Notes: generated by a model from the sequence alone, not told the origin. A DNA stretch of 64,000 bases from Volutella citrinella (GCA_034401135.1 JAWZSP010000007.1:2542001-2606000), one strand, 5' to 3'. Positions 35,132-46,991 are shown, numbered from the stretch's first letter. Made by a program: numbers and translations.

Positions 35132-35794
35132 ATGGCTTCCGCCACTTCCTTTTACGACTTCAAGCCTCTTGATAGTATGTCTGCCCCTCCCTTCATCATA
35201 TCATGGAGCTTCCTGTTCTCCCCCGCTCTCGCGCCTGCGCTGCGCGACGCTCGCTCAGGCGTGATGGCGCAATCCTCTGCGCGCACATGTTGAACGGCCT
35301 GGAGCTAACCACGAGATTTCATTACAGAGGCTGGCCAGGAGAAGCCCCTGTCCGAGTACAAGGATAAGGTCGTGCTCATCGTCAACGTCGCCTCCAAGTG
35401 CGGCTTCACTCCGCAGTACGACGGCCTCGAGAAGCTCTACCAGAAGATCAAGGCCGAGTACCCCGACGACTTTGAGATTCTTGGCTTCCCCTGCAACCAA
35501 TTCGGTGCCCAGGAGCCCGCCGCGAACGACGACATCCAGAACTTCTGCAGGCTCAACTACGGCGTCACCTTCCCCGTCCTGGGCAAGACGGACGTCAATG
35601 GCGACAACGCCACCCCTGTCTACGAGTGGCTCAAGGAGGAGAAGCCGGGTCTGCTGGGCCTGAAGCGCATCAAGTGGAATTTCGAAAAGTTCCTCGTCGG
35701 CCGCGACGGCAAGGTCAAGGGTCGGTGGGCCAGCACCACCAAGCCCGAGGGCCTTGAGGCTGCTGTCCTCGCCGAGCTGAAGGCCAAGGCCTGA
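35132..35794 (+). CDS. gpx3: Thiol peroxidase, glutathione-peroxidase family (Gpx3/Hyr1)
   Basis: Reduces hydroperoxides with electrons from thioredoxin and in yeast also transmits peroxide signals to Yap1. Exons 35132..35174 and 35328..35794, 169 residues. The peroxidatic Cys39 lies in SKCGFTPQY, Gln72 in GFPCNQFG, Trp in KWNFEKFL, and the resolving Cys88 in QNFCRLNYGVTFP. This is the two-Cys layout of fungal and plant enzymes without selenocysteine. The length fits the monomeric class. The short start is supported by the usual family N-terminus (SFYDFKPLD). A longer in-frame start at 34883 is possible. Confidence 0.94.
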
Positions 35795-36477
35795 GTGAAT
35801 GCGTAGAAAACGGATGGCTAGAGTTTCTATTATTTCTCGTTCAATGATACCAAAAAAAACTATAATACTGCAAACCTCTTGCGAACCTCACACGTTGGGA
35901 AGCGACGGACAATTTTTCACATGTCTGAATTGGCTGTGAGTATGCATTGTGTCAGAACCGTCTCATCTGTGTTGTGCCATCATGATAACGGTATCACTCC
36001 CTACCCCTACGTAACAGGAATGTCTGGATGCTTGGATACGGCACGGGAAGAGTAATGGACCAGAAAATACCAGATGCGTAGAAGAAGAAATATCTAAGAT
36101 GTTTTTGTTTGTTTTTAAAGCTTGCTTTTCCATGAAATATTTCAGGTGGCTTTATCCTCCCGTTCCCATTGAGGCTAGGAGTTGGCGGTTCGCGACTCAG
36201 ATCGCCCCGCCTCAGCCTTCGGTCTGCTTGCGTGCTCACGGCCATCCTCCGCTTCTCATCATCCCCACGCCGCCCCTGCTCGCTGGCCGGGGCCATTCAC
36301 CTTGTCGTCTGCTCCGCTGCTACACGTTCCCTACAGCCAGATTAAGATCCGACTGCCTCGACAACTGGGCTCCTACTGCTTCCGCGCGCGCCGGCCGAAA
36401 GCCGATTCCGGCCGTCCCTGCGACCGAGACGACACCGAGGCTTTGGCTCAGGCTGGGCCGCGACAACATCTTTCAAA
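35795..36477. other. Intergenic region
   Basis: Contains the GPX terminator and the promoter of the SLC35F-type gene. No coding frame is seen. Confidence 0.45.
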
Positions 36478-37945
36478 ATGGCGCGGGAAAGGACGGCTTT
36501 CCGCGAGGAGCTGGATTACCCGCATGGACAGGAGCACGAAAATGAGGCCGGCGACCTGGCAATGTCGACGAGCGCCTTGCTCCAGATCAGATCTGATCCG
36601 CCAGTCAAGGGCGGCTTGATGGCCAAACTCGGCATGGCTGGTGTCGCCCGCAGGACTCTGGGAATAGCTTTGCTTCTGGTGACGGTGTTTCTTTGGACGG
36701 CATCCAATTTCATGAACAGCGTATGTGATGGTCTTTTCAGAATATGACTTACCGGCTGACGGAGGCGCAGTTCATCTTTGCCGATGAAACCTACGACAAC
36801 GTCTTCTTCGTTACATATGTCAACACATCTGTCTTTGCTATATCGCTAGTACCAGCATTTTACAGATACATCAAAGAGCGGGGAGCAACAGGTCTGCGGC
36901 GGGACATGTCCACCGCGTGGAACGACTATCGCTCCAAGTCGACGATAAGCTCTGGGCAAGCGGACCAGGCAGACGAACGCCTCCTTTCCGAGACGGTAGA
37001 TGATGTGACAGGGGTAGAGGGCGACGGTGCAGTGGAAAAGCTGGGCTTTCGAGACACGGCGGTGCTGAGCCTCGAGTTCTGCATCCTGTGGTTCACGGCC
37101 AACTACTTCGCTTCGGCGTGCCTCAAGTACACGAGCGTTGCGAGTGTCACCATCTTGACGTCGACAAGCAGCGCGTGGACGCTGGTGTTCTGCGTCATGA
37201 ACGGCATCGAGAACTTCACGACCCGCAAGGCCATTGGCGTGGGAGCCTCCCTTGTTGGCGTGGCATTTATCTCCACCGTCGATCTTGCGGGCCAGGACGA
37301 CGAGCACAGGGGCACATTCCCCGAGAAGACGGCCGGGCAGATAGCCATTGGCGACCTGATGGCCCTTCTCAGTGCCGTCCTGTATGGCTTGTACATTACA
37401 GTCATGAAGCGGCGCGTTGGGAACGAGGACCGCGTGGACATGCAGCTCTTCTTTGGACTTGTCGGCGCCTTCAACCTCGCGTTCCTGTGGCCCTTCTTCT
37501 TTGTGTTGCACTGGACTGGCTTGGAGACGGTAAGTAGCGATGCGACGCGAATTCGCAATGGTCACTGACATGATGCGCTATAGTTTGAGTGGCCTCCTAC
37601 TGGGCAGGTTTGGATCATCATCATCGTAGGTTTGCCTGGATCGGCCTGAGTCGTGTACCTTTTTGCTGACAATGCACACAGACCAATTCCTTGGCATCTT
37701 TTATGAGCGACGTCTCATGGGCATATGCGATGCTGTTGACGACGCCCCTTGTGGTGACGGTAGGACTGTCACTGACCATACCGCTGTCGCTGGTCGGGGA
37801 GATGTTGCAGTACAGCCAGTACCCGAGCATTATGTACTGGATCGGCGCTGCTGTTGTATTCATATCATTCGTCTTTGTGAACAACGAGAGCGAGGATGCA
37901 ACTGAAAGGCTGGAGGAGAACGTAGCCCCGCATCCTGAGGTATAG
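36478..37945 (+). CDS. SLC35F-type (EamA-fold) membrane transporter
   Basis: Exons 36478..36720, 36771..37529, 37584..37625 (42 nt) and 37682..37945, about 435 residues. About ten hydrophobic helices in the drug/metabolite-transporter pattern. The first is LGIALLLVTVFLWTASNFMNS, and FIFADETYDNVFFVTYVNTS matches the conserved start of this group. A polar loop of about 75 residues separates helices 2 and 3; the pair YTSVASVTILTSTSS is the DMT core motif. The end is an acidic C-terminus. The nearest families are yeast YML018C/Thi74-like vacuolar proteins and human SLC35F; the cargo is unknown. All four exon joins keep the frame and fall inside helices. Confidence 0.88.
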
Positions 37946-39427
37946 AAACTGGTGTCTCGTGGGACTGTCTGGTACGGCGTTGGATGGATTGCTGCGGTGC
38001 GATAAACGATATAGAGAGCGGGCGCCTATTTGAACGATAGATTGCTTCCAATGCCTTAGTTAACGAATCATGTTGTCACCCGCTTGCTGTGGCCGAATCG
38101 TGCAAGATATGTTAGAGTCAACGAGAAGACAAATATCAAGCTGAATGTCTCGTAGGTATGGGCTACAAGATGAGCTTGGCAGGTGAGTAATCCTCCAAAA
38201 AAGAAGGGATTGGAGAATTAAATCTGGCCTCCCGAGAAGTTTCGGGATGCGAAGTAGTAAACGGGGGTACTTGTTGGTTGTCAGATGGCGGATCGGGAGA
38301 TGTGCAGAGATCGATCGGTGTTGAAGATCACTGTGGATCAGCGGGGAGACCTATCTCAAGCTACGCAGGTGCTAGCCGACGAGCCTCGAGGCCATGGATC
38401 ACAGGGTCGACGGGGTTCAAACTCAACGAACTCTCAAATGAGCTGCTACGGCCAACTACCTCCATGGTTGCCCTGATGTCACGGCAGGCAGGCCTCGGCT
38501 CCGATTGTGTGATCCCTCAGTGTATCTGACACTTGTTAGGCAGCTCGAGGTCGTGGACGATTTCAACTCCCTCTGCAGGGGCACTAGCCAGGCCCCTGGA
38601 CCGCCTCTGGCAGACCTCGGACGGGTCTTTGGAGTGGAGATCGCCCGGGAGGGCCGCGGGGCAGAAGGTCCGCACTGCGTCGATGCACCACCAAAGACCC
38701 GATCGCAAACCATCTTCAACCACCAAACCCCGCCGATACGCGCTGCGACCCCATGGATCCGGTCTCAATGATGTCCCCGAGAACCCTGCAAATGGCTCTG
38801 GTTAGTGGCGGACATCTGCTAGACTGTTTATCGCGCTGCCTTAGCTGGACCTTAGGTGACTCGTCCGGCCCATGCTTGGTATTGGGATTGATTTATTAGA
38901 AGAGGTCGACGCCAAACAAGATTAATTAAGGTTGAGCAATACAACGATCGATCCTCCACTCCTTCCAACCACATCTACAGGTGACTGCAGACGCAAGGCT
39001 GCCCTTTGGAGTTTGTTCGGAGTGTCTACTGAGCGCCTGCCTTAACTGTTTCTCATTGTTGCCCCCAAGGACTGACAAAGGAGGAAGGGACTACCGTCAG
39101 TCGTGTGCTCTTCATGTTCAGGAAGGAGCTCGCGTTATCACAGATCCGGATGTCCTCTTTCACCCGCGACTCATCTCACTCCTGTTAGAAAGCGTCTGCC
39201 AATATCCAACACCCTGCTCCGACCAACCTATTCGCGACCCCTACAGCCTTGGTTATTTCTAGATTTGCCCAACGTCGATCCGGAACGGAACTGCATCGTA
39301 CCCGATACAACCTTGAAACTCTCTCAACAAGCTTTCCCCCACTACGTTTTACCGTTCGGCTCGCCTGAAGCTGATCCACTTCTGCTCACTCCTAAGCTGG
39401 GGCGCTTGGAAGACCAAGCATACAAGA
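37946..39427. other. Intergenic region, 1.5 kb
   Basis: Between two plus-strand genes. No frame has domain content. Frames at 38278-38805 lie on both strands and lack splice support. Confidence 0.45.
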
Positions 39428-40864
39428 ATGCAAGCCTCAGCTGCGGAATCCGTGTCAGAACATGCCCGCCGACATTCGGGACGCCCCTTAGCTGAGGCCA
39501 TTGCTGTGGCCACTAGATCCGTCCATGCCCGGCTTAACAAGCTCATAGTGGAGCGTCTACCACTTGCCCTTCCACCTCATTCCCCCAACCCGGCTGTTTA
39601 TGTGTCCGGGATTCTCCATGTTTCTCTCATATACATCACGTTTGAAGAGGCATGGAGAAACCTCCTTGCTGTTCAACCGCATACTGGAGGGACAGCAACC
39701 CGTTCCAAGCCATCACCAGCTGGTAATGCTTCTAATGCCCCGAAAACTCCCCCAGGACTGGAAAATGTGATTCCTCGACATATCCAAACTATTCTTCGGC
39801 GGCTCCATCTGCCAGGACTGATGCGCTCGGATCGCCTGAAAGCCGATATCCGCTCATTGACTGGCTGGCCGGACCACGCCGTCGAGGAGCACCTTGCGAC
39901 TATCAGCCAAGATGGAAGACTGGCTGAGTTCGTACAACACATCCAGAGGACCCTCGAAAACCGGCCCCATGTGCTTCTAGCATACGCGTACATTATGTAT
40001 ATGGCTCTTTTCGCAGGAGGACGAATTATACGATCTTCTCTCGAATCAGCGGGTGACGAGTTCTGGCATTCAACCCCTTCTTCTATCAAGCCACATGGGA
40101 TGCCATGTCCGATAGCAGCGCAGTCAACAACGGGCTTCCCCAGAAGCAGACGGTCCGAAGAGGGTAAAATGATGAATTCATCTCACAGCCTGCCTCTGCA
40201 ATTCTTTCATTTCGACACGCCCGAGGACGGGGCAGATTTGAAGCGGGAATTCAAAGCGCGCATAATAGAGCTGGAGGATACATTGACCGCTCGTGAGCGG
40301 CGAGACATCATTCGGGAGTCTGTTTGCATTTTTGACAACATGATGCTTCTGGTCCAACAACTGGATCTCGCAAACGCAACATCGAGAGGGCTCACAGAGG
40401 AGGCAATGAACTTTGAGAATCTAGCGGGATTTCTCACGAACCCGTTAGGTGGCCGTCTTCGTGACAGCGTTGCTGTGGCCAAGGAACGGAGTGCTCGTTC
40501 TTCGCGCCTGTCGAGCAGTGACAGCAGTATTTACACTGAATCGAAGCCGGCGCACAACTTCCGTGTCGATAGAGGACGTAATGGCAGACAAAAAAGTGAG
40601 ACGACCCATCCACCAATGTCTGATGTAATGGGTATCGAGCTGTGCCCGGCCATGTCCAAGTCTATGAGATTTGAAAAGGCGCTACCACGCCCGATGCGCC
40701 AGGCCACAGGGACGGAGACAAGCTTAGATCCAACTCAAAATCTCAAGCTGGGCTCGTTTCCAGCCAACCGGGCTCGAATTGTGAATTGGGTATTGGGAAT
40801 TGCTTTCGGGGCAGTTGTCTTCGGAGTCTTTTTCTCCGGACTCCGAGGCATTGTGATGGCATGA
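39428..40864 (+). CDS. Heme-oxygenase-like, C-terminally anchored membrane protein
   Basis: Intronless, 478 residues. The N-terminal half has the heme-oxygenase helical fold: LAEAIAVATRSVHARLNKL with candidate proximal heme ligand His33, then ISGILH-like VSGILHVSLIYITFEEAW and, further on, AYAYIMYMALFAGGRII, the conserved distal-helix segment with Gly-Gly. Residues about 230-330 extend the fold. About 330-445 is polar, Ser/Arg-rich and probably disordered. A single hydrophobic helix (VNWVLGIAFGAVVFGVFFSGL) close to the end gives a tail anchor, as in Hmx1 and animal enzymes at the endoplasmic reticulum. The established role of the family is heme breakdown to biliverdin, CO and iron; activity here is inferred. 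The start is the first ATG before the fold. Confidence 0.83.
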   Translation: MQASAAESVSEHARRHSGRPLAEAIAVATRSVHARLNKLIVERLPLALPPHSPNPAVYVSGILHVSLIYITFEEAWRNLLAVQPHTGGTATRSKPSPAGNASNAPKTPPGLENVIPRHIQTILRRLHLPGLMRSDRLKADIRSLTGWPDHAVEEHLATISQDGRLAEFVQHIQRTLENRPHVLLAYAYIMYMALFAGGRIIRSSLESAGDEFWHSTPSSIKPHGMPCPIAAQSTTGFPRSRRSEEGKMMNSSHSLPLQFFHFDTPEDGADLKREFKARIIELEDTLTARERRDIIRESVCIFDNMMLLVQQLDLANATSRGLTEEAMNFENLAGFLTNPLGGRLRDSVAVAKERSARSSRLSSSDSSIYTESKPAHNFRVDRGRNGRQKSETTHPPMSDVMGIELCPAMSKSMRFEKALPRPMRQATGTETSLDPTQNLKLGSFPANRARIVNWVLGIAFGAVVFGVFFSGLRGIVMA

Positions 40865-41383
40865 TGGTTGGGCAAAGGCTTTTAAAGCTCTACGCCGCTG
40901 CGACACAGTTCCCTGCGCCAAAGACTGCGCATCAATGACGAGTGCTATGGGTGTCTCCTTTTGTTATTGGCTAAGATCATTACGATTGTATGAACCTTTC
41001 AGGATACCACGCATTGAAGACGAGACGAGTATACATCGATTGGAGTTTTGTTAGCTAGTATTTGTATACGCGCGCCTAGAAAACTGTTTCCCTATGACGA
41101 ATACGAGTGGCTCATGACTTGAAGGCAACGGAACATTGAGGTAACAATACCTGTGCAGTTGGTTCACCAAATTGATCCAGATCGGTCGATGATGTATTTG
41201 AAACTTCATTTCTTCGTGATTCTCCCCATGACAAGAAAAAGAGTACAGGAAAGCAAAACTCCTAGCTCCTACGCTATAAAAACAGATCTATGTTCTTGGA
41301 GGAAAAACACATTGGGTATAAGACATTTAAAAAAAAAGCAAGCGCTGGTTGAACACCTGGGGCTAGTTCCTCATGGCCGCCCT
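40865..41383. other. Convergent 3' intergenic region
   Basis: A 519-base AT-rich stretch with the 3' ends of the heme-oxygenase-like gene (+) and the CDT2-like gene (-). No gene is seen. Confidence 0.45.
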
Positions 41384-43714
41384 TTATTCCTCCTCTTCAT
41401 CGTCCCAATCGGCGTCAACATCTGCCCAGCCTGCCATGTGGCGCTCGCCACCAAACTCGCCAACCTGGCGCAAATGACGGGCCTCCTCGCTGCCCTCCTG
41501 CCACTGGCGGACGAAGTAATCGTCGGAAGCGGTGATGAGCTTGCCGTCATGCGCCCAAGTCAAGGTTGTCACCTCCTGGGAGTGGCCGCGGATGAGGGGC
41601 GTCCCAACGCGAAAGATGGGGAGCGGAGAAGAGGTGGGCGCGGAGCCCGAGAAGGACTGGGAGGGTGTGGGAGCCGGTGTTTGAGACGGCGTGTCGAGGC
41701 AGTGGGCGCGGGCGGAGACGGCGGCTCGCAGGTAGCGGTCGTCGGTGGGGAACAAGACGGCACAGCCGTCGGAGCTGCCCACGGCAACCAGTTCCGAGGT
41801 GTGGAGGTTCTGGCGCGGACGGAGAGCGCACTTGACGTAAAAGGACTGTGCGCGGAAGAGCGGGTGCTTGAAGCCGTAGATGGGGCCGAGGCCTTCGGCG
41901 CCGACGGGGCGGCGCTTCGGGGCGGCATCGACAAGCTCTGGAGCGTGGCCGAGAAGGAGGTGGGCGGTGGAGTAGGCGTAGACGGTGGAGTCCTTGCACA
42001 CAGCATAAAGGCGTGCGGCGTCGGAGCTCAAGGCGAGTGAGGTGATGCCGTAGGAGCGCCAGGCATGCGATGCTGGCTCGGCAGTGACGGCGACGGGGGT
42101 GTCGGCCAACTGGCGGCGAGGTCGAATATAGCGCGTGTCCCAGAGCTTGATGGCGGCATTGGCCTCGGAGGCGGAGAGGAGGAGGTGCTCACGACCAGCG
42201 GGGAGCCAGTGGATGGCGGTGACGGATGATGGTGTGGTGATGCCCTGGATGGTGCGCTCGTGAGCGTTGTCAAGCGTGTTGACGGTGCGGGCGGAGAGAG
42301 GATCGAGCCGGGTATCACGAGGGCGCACACCATGAGCACTGCGCGTCGAGAAGCTGGTGATGGGGGCCGAGGAGCAGCGCAGGTCCCAGATCTGGATGCG
42401 GCCCTGGCGGTCCGAGGTGGCTAGAGTCGAGCCGTTGGCCTGGCCGGGCTGGAAAGAAATCTGACGGAGCGAATCCCAGTGGCCAGCGTTGAGCTCGCTG
42501 GCGACGGTCTGTGTGACGGTGTCGACGACCTTGCCTGCTCGGTCGCCGCAAGCTGTGGCCAAGCGCATGTCGTCGTCAGAGAACGCCATGTCCATGATGG
42601 CGTTGTCGTGGACCTTGAAATGGATGTCTACCTTGTCATGGCCGGGGCCGCCAGCGGCCATGGTCGTATTGAAGAAGCGGACGAAGCCCTCCTCATCACC
42701 AATGGCCGTCACCGAGGCCGAGTGGCAGCTTGCCAGACTGAATGGAATGGTGTTGCCTGGGCGATCGCGGGCAGCGCATTGGTGGACGTCGGAGCTGCGG
42801 CTGTAGAAGGAAGCTGTCTCGGTGCGAGCATCACAGGCCGGGTAGGCGAGGTACTGGCGACCTGTAAGAGATGAGAAGCCATGCTCGCGGTCGAGGAGCT
42901 GAGCCTCGAAGCCACGGTTGGCAAGCTTGCGGATGGGTCTCGGTCGATATCCCTCGAGGGTCTTGAACACGGTGTTAGTGACTGGCAGAGATTGCTTGTC
43001 TTGTTGGATCTCATGGGCTCGGGCTTACAACGGGGCCATTCGATAGGCCGGGAGAAGAGCTGAATTGCTCAAGTAGTTGTTTCTCTGTCGACCTTTGAGC
43101 CCCTCCGCGACTAGCTTTGAAGAACTGGCTCTGCAGGAAAGGCTGTTAGGGTTTGGCTCAGTACAGGTCGGGGAATATATTGAGTTTACCAAAGTGGCTT
43201 TCCGCCGATCTGCAAGCTCTTCGGGAGTACCCGAAGACGAAACGGGAGCATCCACCATGCAGACATCGACCTCTGGTGACGTTTGGGTCATCTGAGGAGG
43301 TAGGATGAGCTGCGGCGGTGGCATATCATGGGAGATGATGCCACGCCGTTTGGCCAGCGACGCCGGCTCGCCCTCAAACCGCTTCCTCTTACGTGTCTCA
43401 TCATCTCCATTGCCTAGCCGGCGAGTCGGGGAAGGTGACAGAGGGTCCGAGGTGAGAGGATCACTGAAGAGTGACTGGGGAGACAGCGGCTGGCGGTTGA
43501 CGGCTGCTTCGTCCAAGCTTCCGAGTATCCTCCGGCCGGTGGGGAGAGGTGGTAGGTTTGTGCGTGGAGTGAAGAAGCGGCCGAATCGTCGAGGCGTCAC
43601 GGATGGGTTTCGCTTTTCCTTTCGTCGACTGGTCCTTGTTGGAGACAGGAGGCCATTGGAGACAGGCGAGGAGGACATTGGAGCAGGCGGACTAGAGGAG
43701 GGAGCGTGGGACAT
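41384..43714 (-). CDS. WD40 substrate receptor, Cdt2/DTL-like (CRL4)
   Basis: Two exons: about 43714..43029 and about 42938..41384, roughly 745 residues. The N-terminal part is Ser/Pro- and Arg-rich with many S/T-P sites and a PRRFGRFF motif at about 41-48. The C-terminal part has WD40 repeats, including two WDxR boxes (QIWDLR, KLWDTR), the DDB1-contact motif of CUL4 receptors. Conserved stretches are LLDREHGFSS, VHDNAIMDMAFSDDD and FQPGQANGSTLATSD, and the last repeat is followed by an acidic end (DWDDEEEE). Fungal relatives are Cdt2 proteins, which degrade Cdt1 and Spd1 on PCNA. The intron is clear at its donor (GTAAGC at 43028) but the acceptor is uncertain: only an unusual GAG (giving 42938) keeps the frame, although a branch-like CTAAC precedes CAAG at 42962. 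ATG 43738 is an alternative start. Confidence 0.78.
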
Positions 43715-45307
43715 GACAGTATCTCGGAAGTGCACCATGGCCGAGGTCGAGCCCACGATATGTGTGGACCACGCACGAGGTGAACAGGATGGTCGACGGG
43801 TATACGGCACACGGGCCTAGCTTATTGGAGCTTGAAGGGACAGGAGAAGAAGAGGGAATAAAAAAAGAGGAAGAGTATCAAAACATGCTTTGACGGGTGA
43901 GCAGAAGAGTTGAATGGCGACGTTTGAGGATTCATGGAGCGGGGAGGCCGAATCGGCCGGGGGTTGGGAGGCGTAGGTGGAGAGCGGACGCGGTGCGCGG
44001 CGACGCGAGGTGAGCACGAGAAGCGTGTAAATGGAGTGGGGATGGCATCAACCCGCGTTGAGGCGCACCCAGCGCCACGGGTGGCTGCCGTCATATGGGC
44101 AGGAGGCCCGGGCGGTAGGACGGCAATGGCAATGGTCACGAGGGCGCTGTACAAGTGCTGGAAGCCGGGCTATGAACTCGCTGGAGTTAGGCGCTAGGGC
44201 CCGGCAGCCCGGGGGCTAGGGAGGCCGACGGGCGGCTGTTTAGGCGAAGGGTGCCTGCAGCGCCGGCGAGTTTGTGCACCAGTGGAATAGAAGGTGACGG
44301 GATAAAGGGCGAAGCTGTGCACCTACACAATAATACATAATCTAAGGTTGGGGTCTTCTTGCTTCGCTCATGAGAGAGAACGAGGCGAGCTTGATCAGTC
44401 AGATTTTTTATCGACGCAACACAGAAATTGGGCACAGCCAGCCGCCAGGTTTAGGGGATGCGACAAGGCAACCAACTAGAGATTGTGTCACTGTGACAAT
44501 GCTCATAACTTGGCTTTCCTTTTGTTTCTTCTGCTACCTCTGTCATGATGACTGATAAGTCTTTGGCGCTCGTAGCTTATGGTAGTGGGCACTGCGATTT
44601 GGCGCGGCTCCACCCCTGCAACTGGCCTCCTGGAATGTGTGCCCTGGGACCTGTCAGATTGGTATTGCGCCCGCACTGCTCCAGTGGCGACTGACTGTGT
44701 GGGAGTTCCCGCTGCGCACTTGGAGTGACTGCCCGGACAGCGATGATGCCATCTTGGCTATTCTCACATGCCCGGGCTGGCTCATGATGAGAACGCACCA
44801 GCCGACAGCCATAATTACAGAACCCTGCGCCTCCTTGCAGATTCGACGCCCAGTCTCTTGCCTCACCGACTCCTGACATATCATCATCAGCGTCCTGTCC
44901 CTGTACCCGGCCGCCTAGCCCGCCAGCCCGCCAGCCCAGGGGCCTATAATCTATTAGCACGGCGCTGGAGTTACCGGCTTACACGAGGCAGCGCAGGGGA
45001 GCCACAGCGATCGCCGCCAGTCTAATTGGCCGCCACCTGTCTCACGCCCGCCCATGGTCCGCCCGCAACCCGCCAAAAAGCAAACCAATGGTGCCATCGA
45101 CTAGACACTTGCAGCCATTGACCACGACTCAACATCGCCCCTAACAATCGGCACCAACACCGACTCCCGACGACATCTGTTATTTTTCATCACCACCCTC
45201 CCTCGACTTCGCTTGCCCTGCCATACTCCGCCTGCGCACACCTACAACCTATCCTCCCTACCTTTGCGCCCGTCCCAGCGTGCTCGCGCACACGCACACC
45301 GGCCATC
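43715..45307. other. Divergent promoter region CDT2/DUG3
   Basis: A 1.6 kb spacer between the two start codons. The DUG3 side (45060-45300) is CT- and CA-rich. No coding frame is supported. Confidence 0.45.
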
Positions 45308-46991
45308 ATGTGTCGTTTCCTGGTTCGTCTCGCCCACCCCCTTCGCCGACGCCGGCCTCCAGTCTGCCCCTCGACAGCCCACCCCAACTTGCAGCGTCGC
45401 CTGGCATCGGCCTCTGCCTCGTTCGTAACTGACTCCTCCTGCTCAGGTATACAAAGGCAGCGACGAAATCCTCCTTTCGAAACTGATCCTCGACCCTACG
45501 CATTCCATTCTGAAGCAGTCCTTTGACTGCCGTTTGCGCCTGGTGAGTCACGAGGCCCAACGTTCGCCCTCCCTCGACGAAGCCCTTCTGACCATTGCTT
45601 TTTGATGTGCCTATAGGACAGCGGCCAGAACAACGCCGACGGCTTCGGCATTGGCTTTTATACCGACCCCAAGCTTGGCGCCGCCCCCTGCCTCTTCACC
45701 TCGACGATCCCGGCCTGGAACTGCACGAACTTGCAACGAATCGCCTCCAAGACGGCCTCGCGCCTCATCTTCGGCCATGTTCGCGCGACGACCGAGGGCT
45801 CGCTGAGCGAGGACAACTGCCACCCCTTTACCCATGGGAGCCTGATGTGGATGCACAACGGCGGCCTCGGGGGCTGGAAGCACATCAAGCGCCGCCTCGG
45901 CGAGCGCCTGGCTGACAAGTGGTACCTGGGCGTCAAGGGGGGTACCGACAGCGAGTGGGCGTTTGCTCTTTTCCTAGATACCCTTGAGCGGCTGGGCCAC
46001 AACCCGGATGCGCCGCCGGAGACGGGGTTTGGCCCGACCGTCCTGCGCAAGGCTGTGGAGCGGACGATTGCCCAGATCAACGAGATGACGGATTCGATCC
46101 CCGAGAGCATCCTCCAGGCCGAGGACGTCGACACAAGGAGCTTGCTCAACTTTGCCGTCACCGACGGCCACAGCGTGATATGCACCCGGTACGTCAGCAG
46201 CTCTCGAGACGAGGCTGCCAGCTTGTACTATTCGTCGGGGACGCAGTGGGTGACACGCACGGCGGCTGCCGATGACCGCCAGTACCAGATGGAGCGTAAA
46301 GACAAGGGTGCCGATATCGTCTTGGTCGCGAGCGAGCCATTGACGTTTGAGAGAGGTTAGTCACGTCGGATGGATGGGCATGTTGCGGCACGCAGCAGAC
46401 TGACACGAAGCAGAGAACTGGGTCAATGTGCCAACAAACTCAATCCTCACCATCCACCGGCAGACGGTCATGGTCCACCCCATCATCGACAAGTATTACG
46501 AGGGCGACCCCTACCACGTCCGATCGGGCGCCTTTGTCCAGGCCAAGGGCCTGACGTCCAACGAGAAGACTCGCAGCGACAGCACCAGCGCCAGCGCCAG
46601 TGCCGGCGCCAGCCCTCCCACCGCACTCGACCGCCAGCATCCCGACTTGGATGTCTACCGCAAGATGGTGTCCAGCTCCAACTCGATGGGCTCGTCGCGA
46701 AGCCTCAGCCCAGACCTGGTGCGCCGGTCAAAGACGCCCACTTCCCTGCGGGACTCGGCGTCGAGCCCGACGCCGACTGATCGGCCACTACCCACGGAAC
46801 GAGCGTCCAAAGTCGTTCCCGCCCAAGGTAACATCAAGGTGAAGCGACGGACGCCGCAGATACCCGAGGCGATCCAGACACAGCACTACTCGATAGATTT
46901 AGATCTGCCCTCCGACAACGACGAGCCCTTCTCCGCCCGCTCCAGGAAGCTTTCGCAGTTCTTCCCGGAGCTGGCGCTGTCGCCGACGTGA
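45308..46991 (+). CDS. dug3: Dug3-like class II glutamine amidotransferase, glutathione degradation
   Basis: Part of the Dug1-Dug2-Dug3 pathway for cytosolic glutathione breakdown; Dug3 provides the N-terminal-nucleophile amidotransferase domain. Exons 45308..45322 (MCRFL), 45447..45542, 45617..46355 and 46414..46991, about 475 residues. After initiator Met removal Cys2 is the nucleophile. The Ntn core is seen in VYKGSDEILLS, NADGFGIGFY, GHVRATTEG and CHPFTHGSLMWMHNG. The last exon carries NWVNVPTNSI and IDKYYE, then a Ser/Ala-rich low-complexity linker (SASASAGAS) not needed for the enzyme; the total exceeds yeast Dug3. The first exon is only 15 nt, so the catalytic Cys is separated from its domain by an intron. 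Confidence 0.92.

Noticed and set aside
41153..42040. 295-residue plus-strand frame
   Set aside because: Antisense to WD40 repeats of the CDT2-like gene; Gly/Val/Ala-rich shadow.
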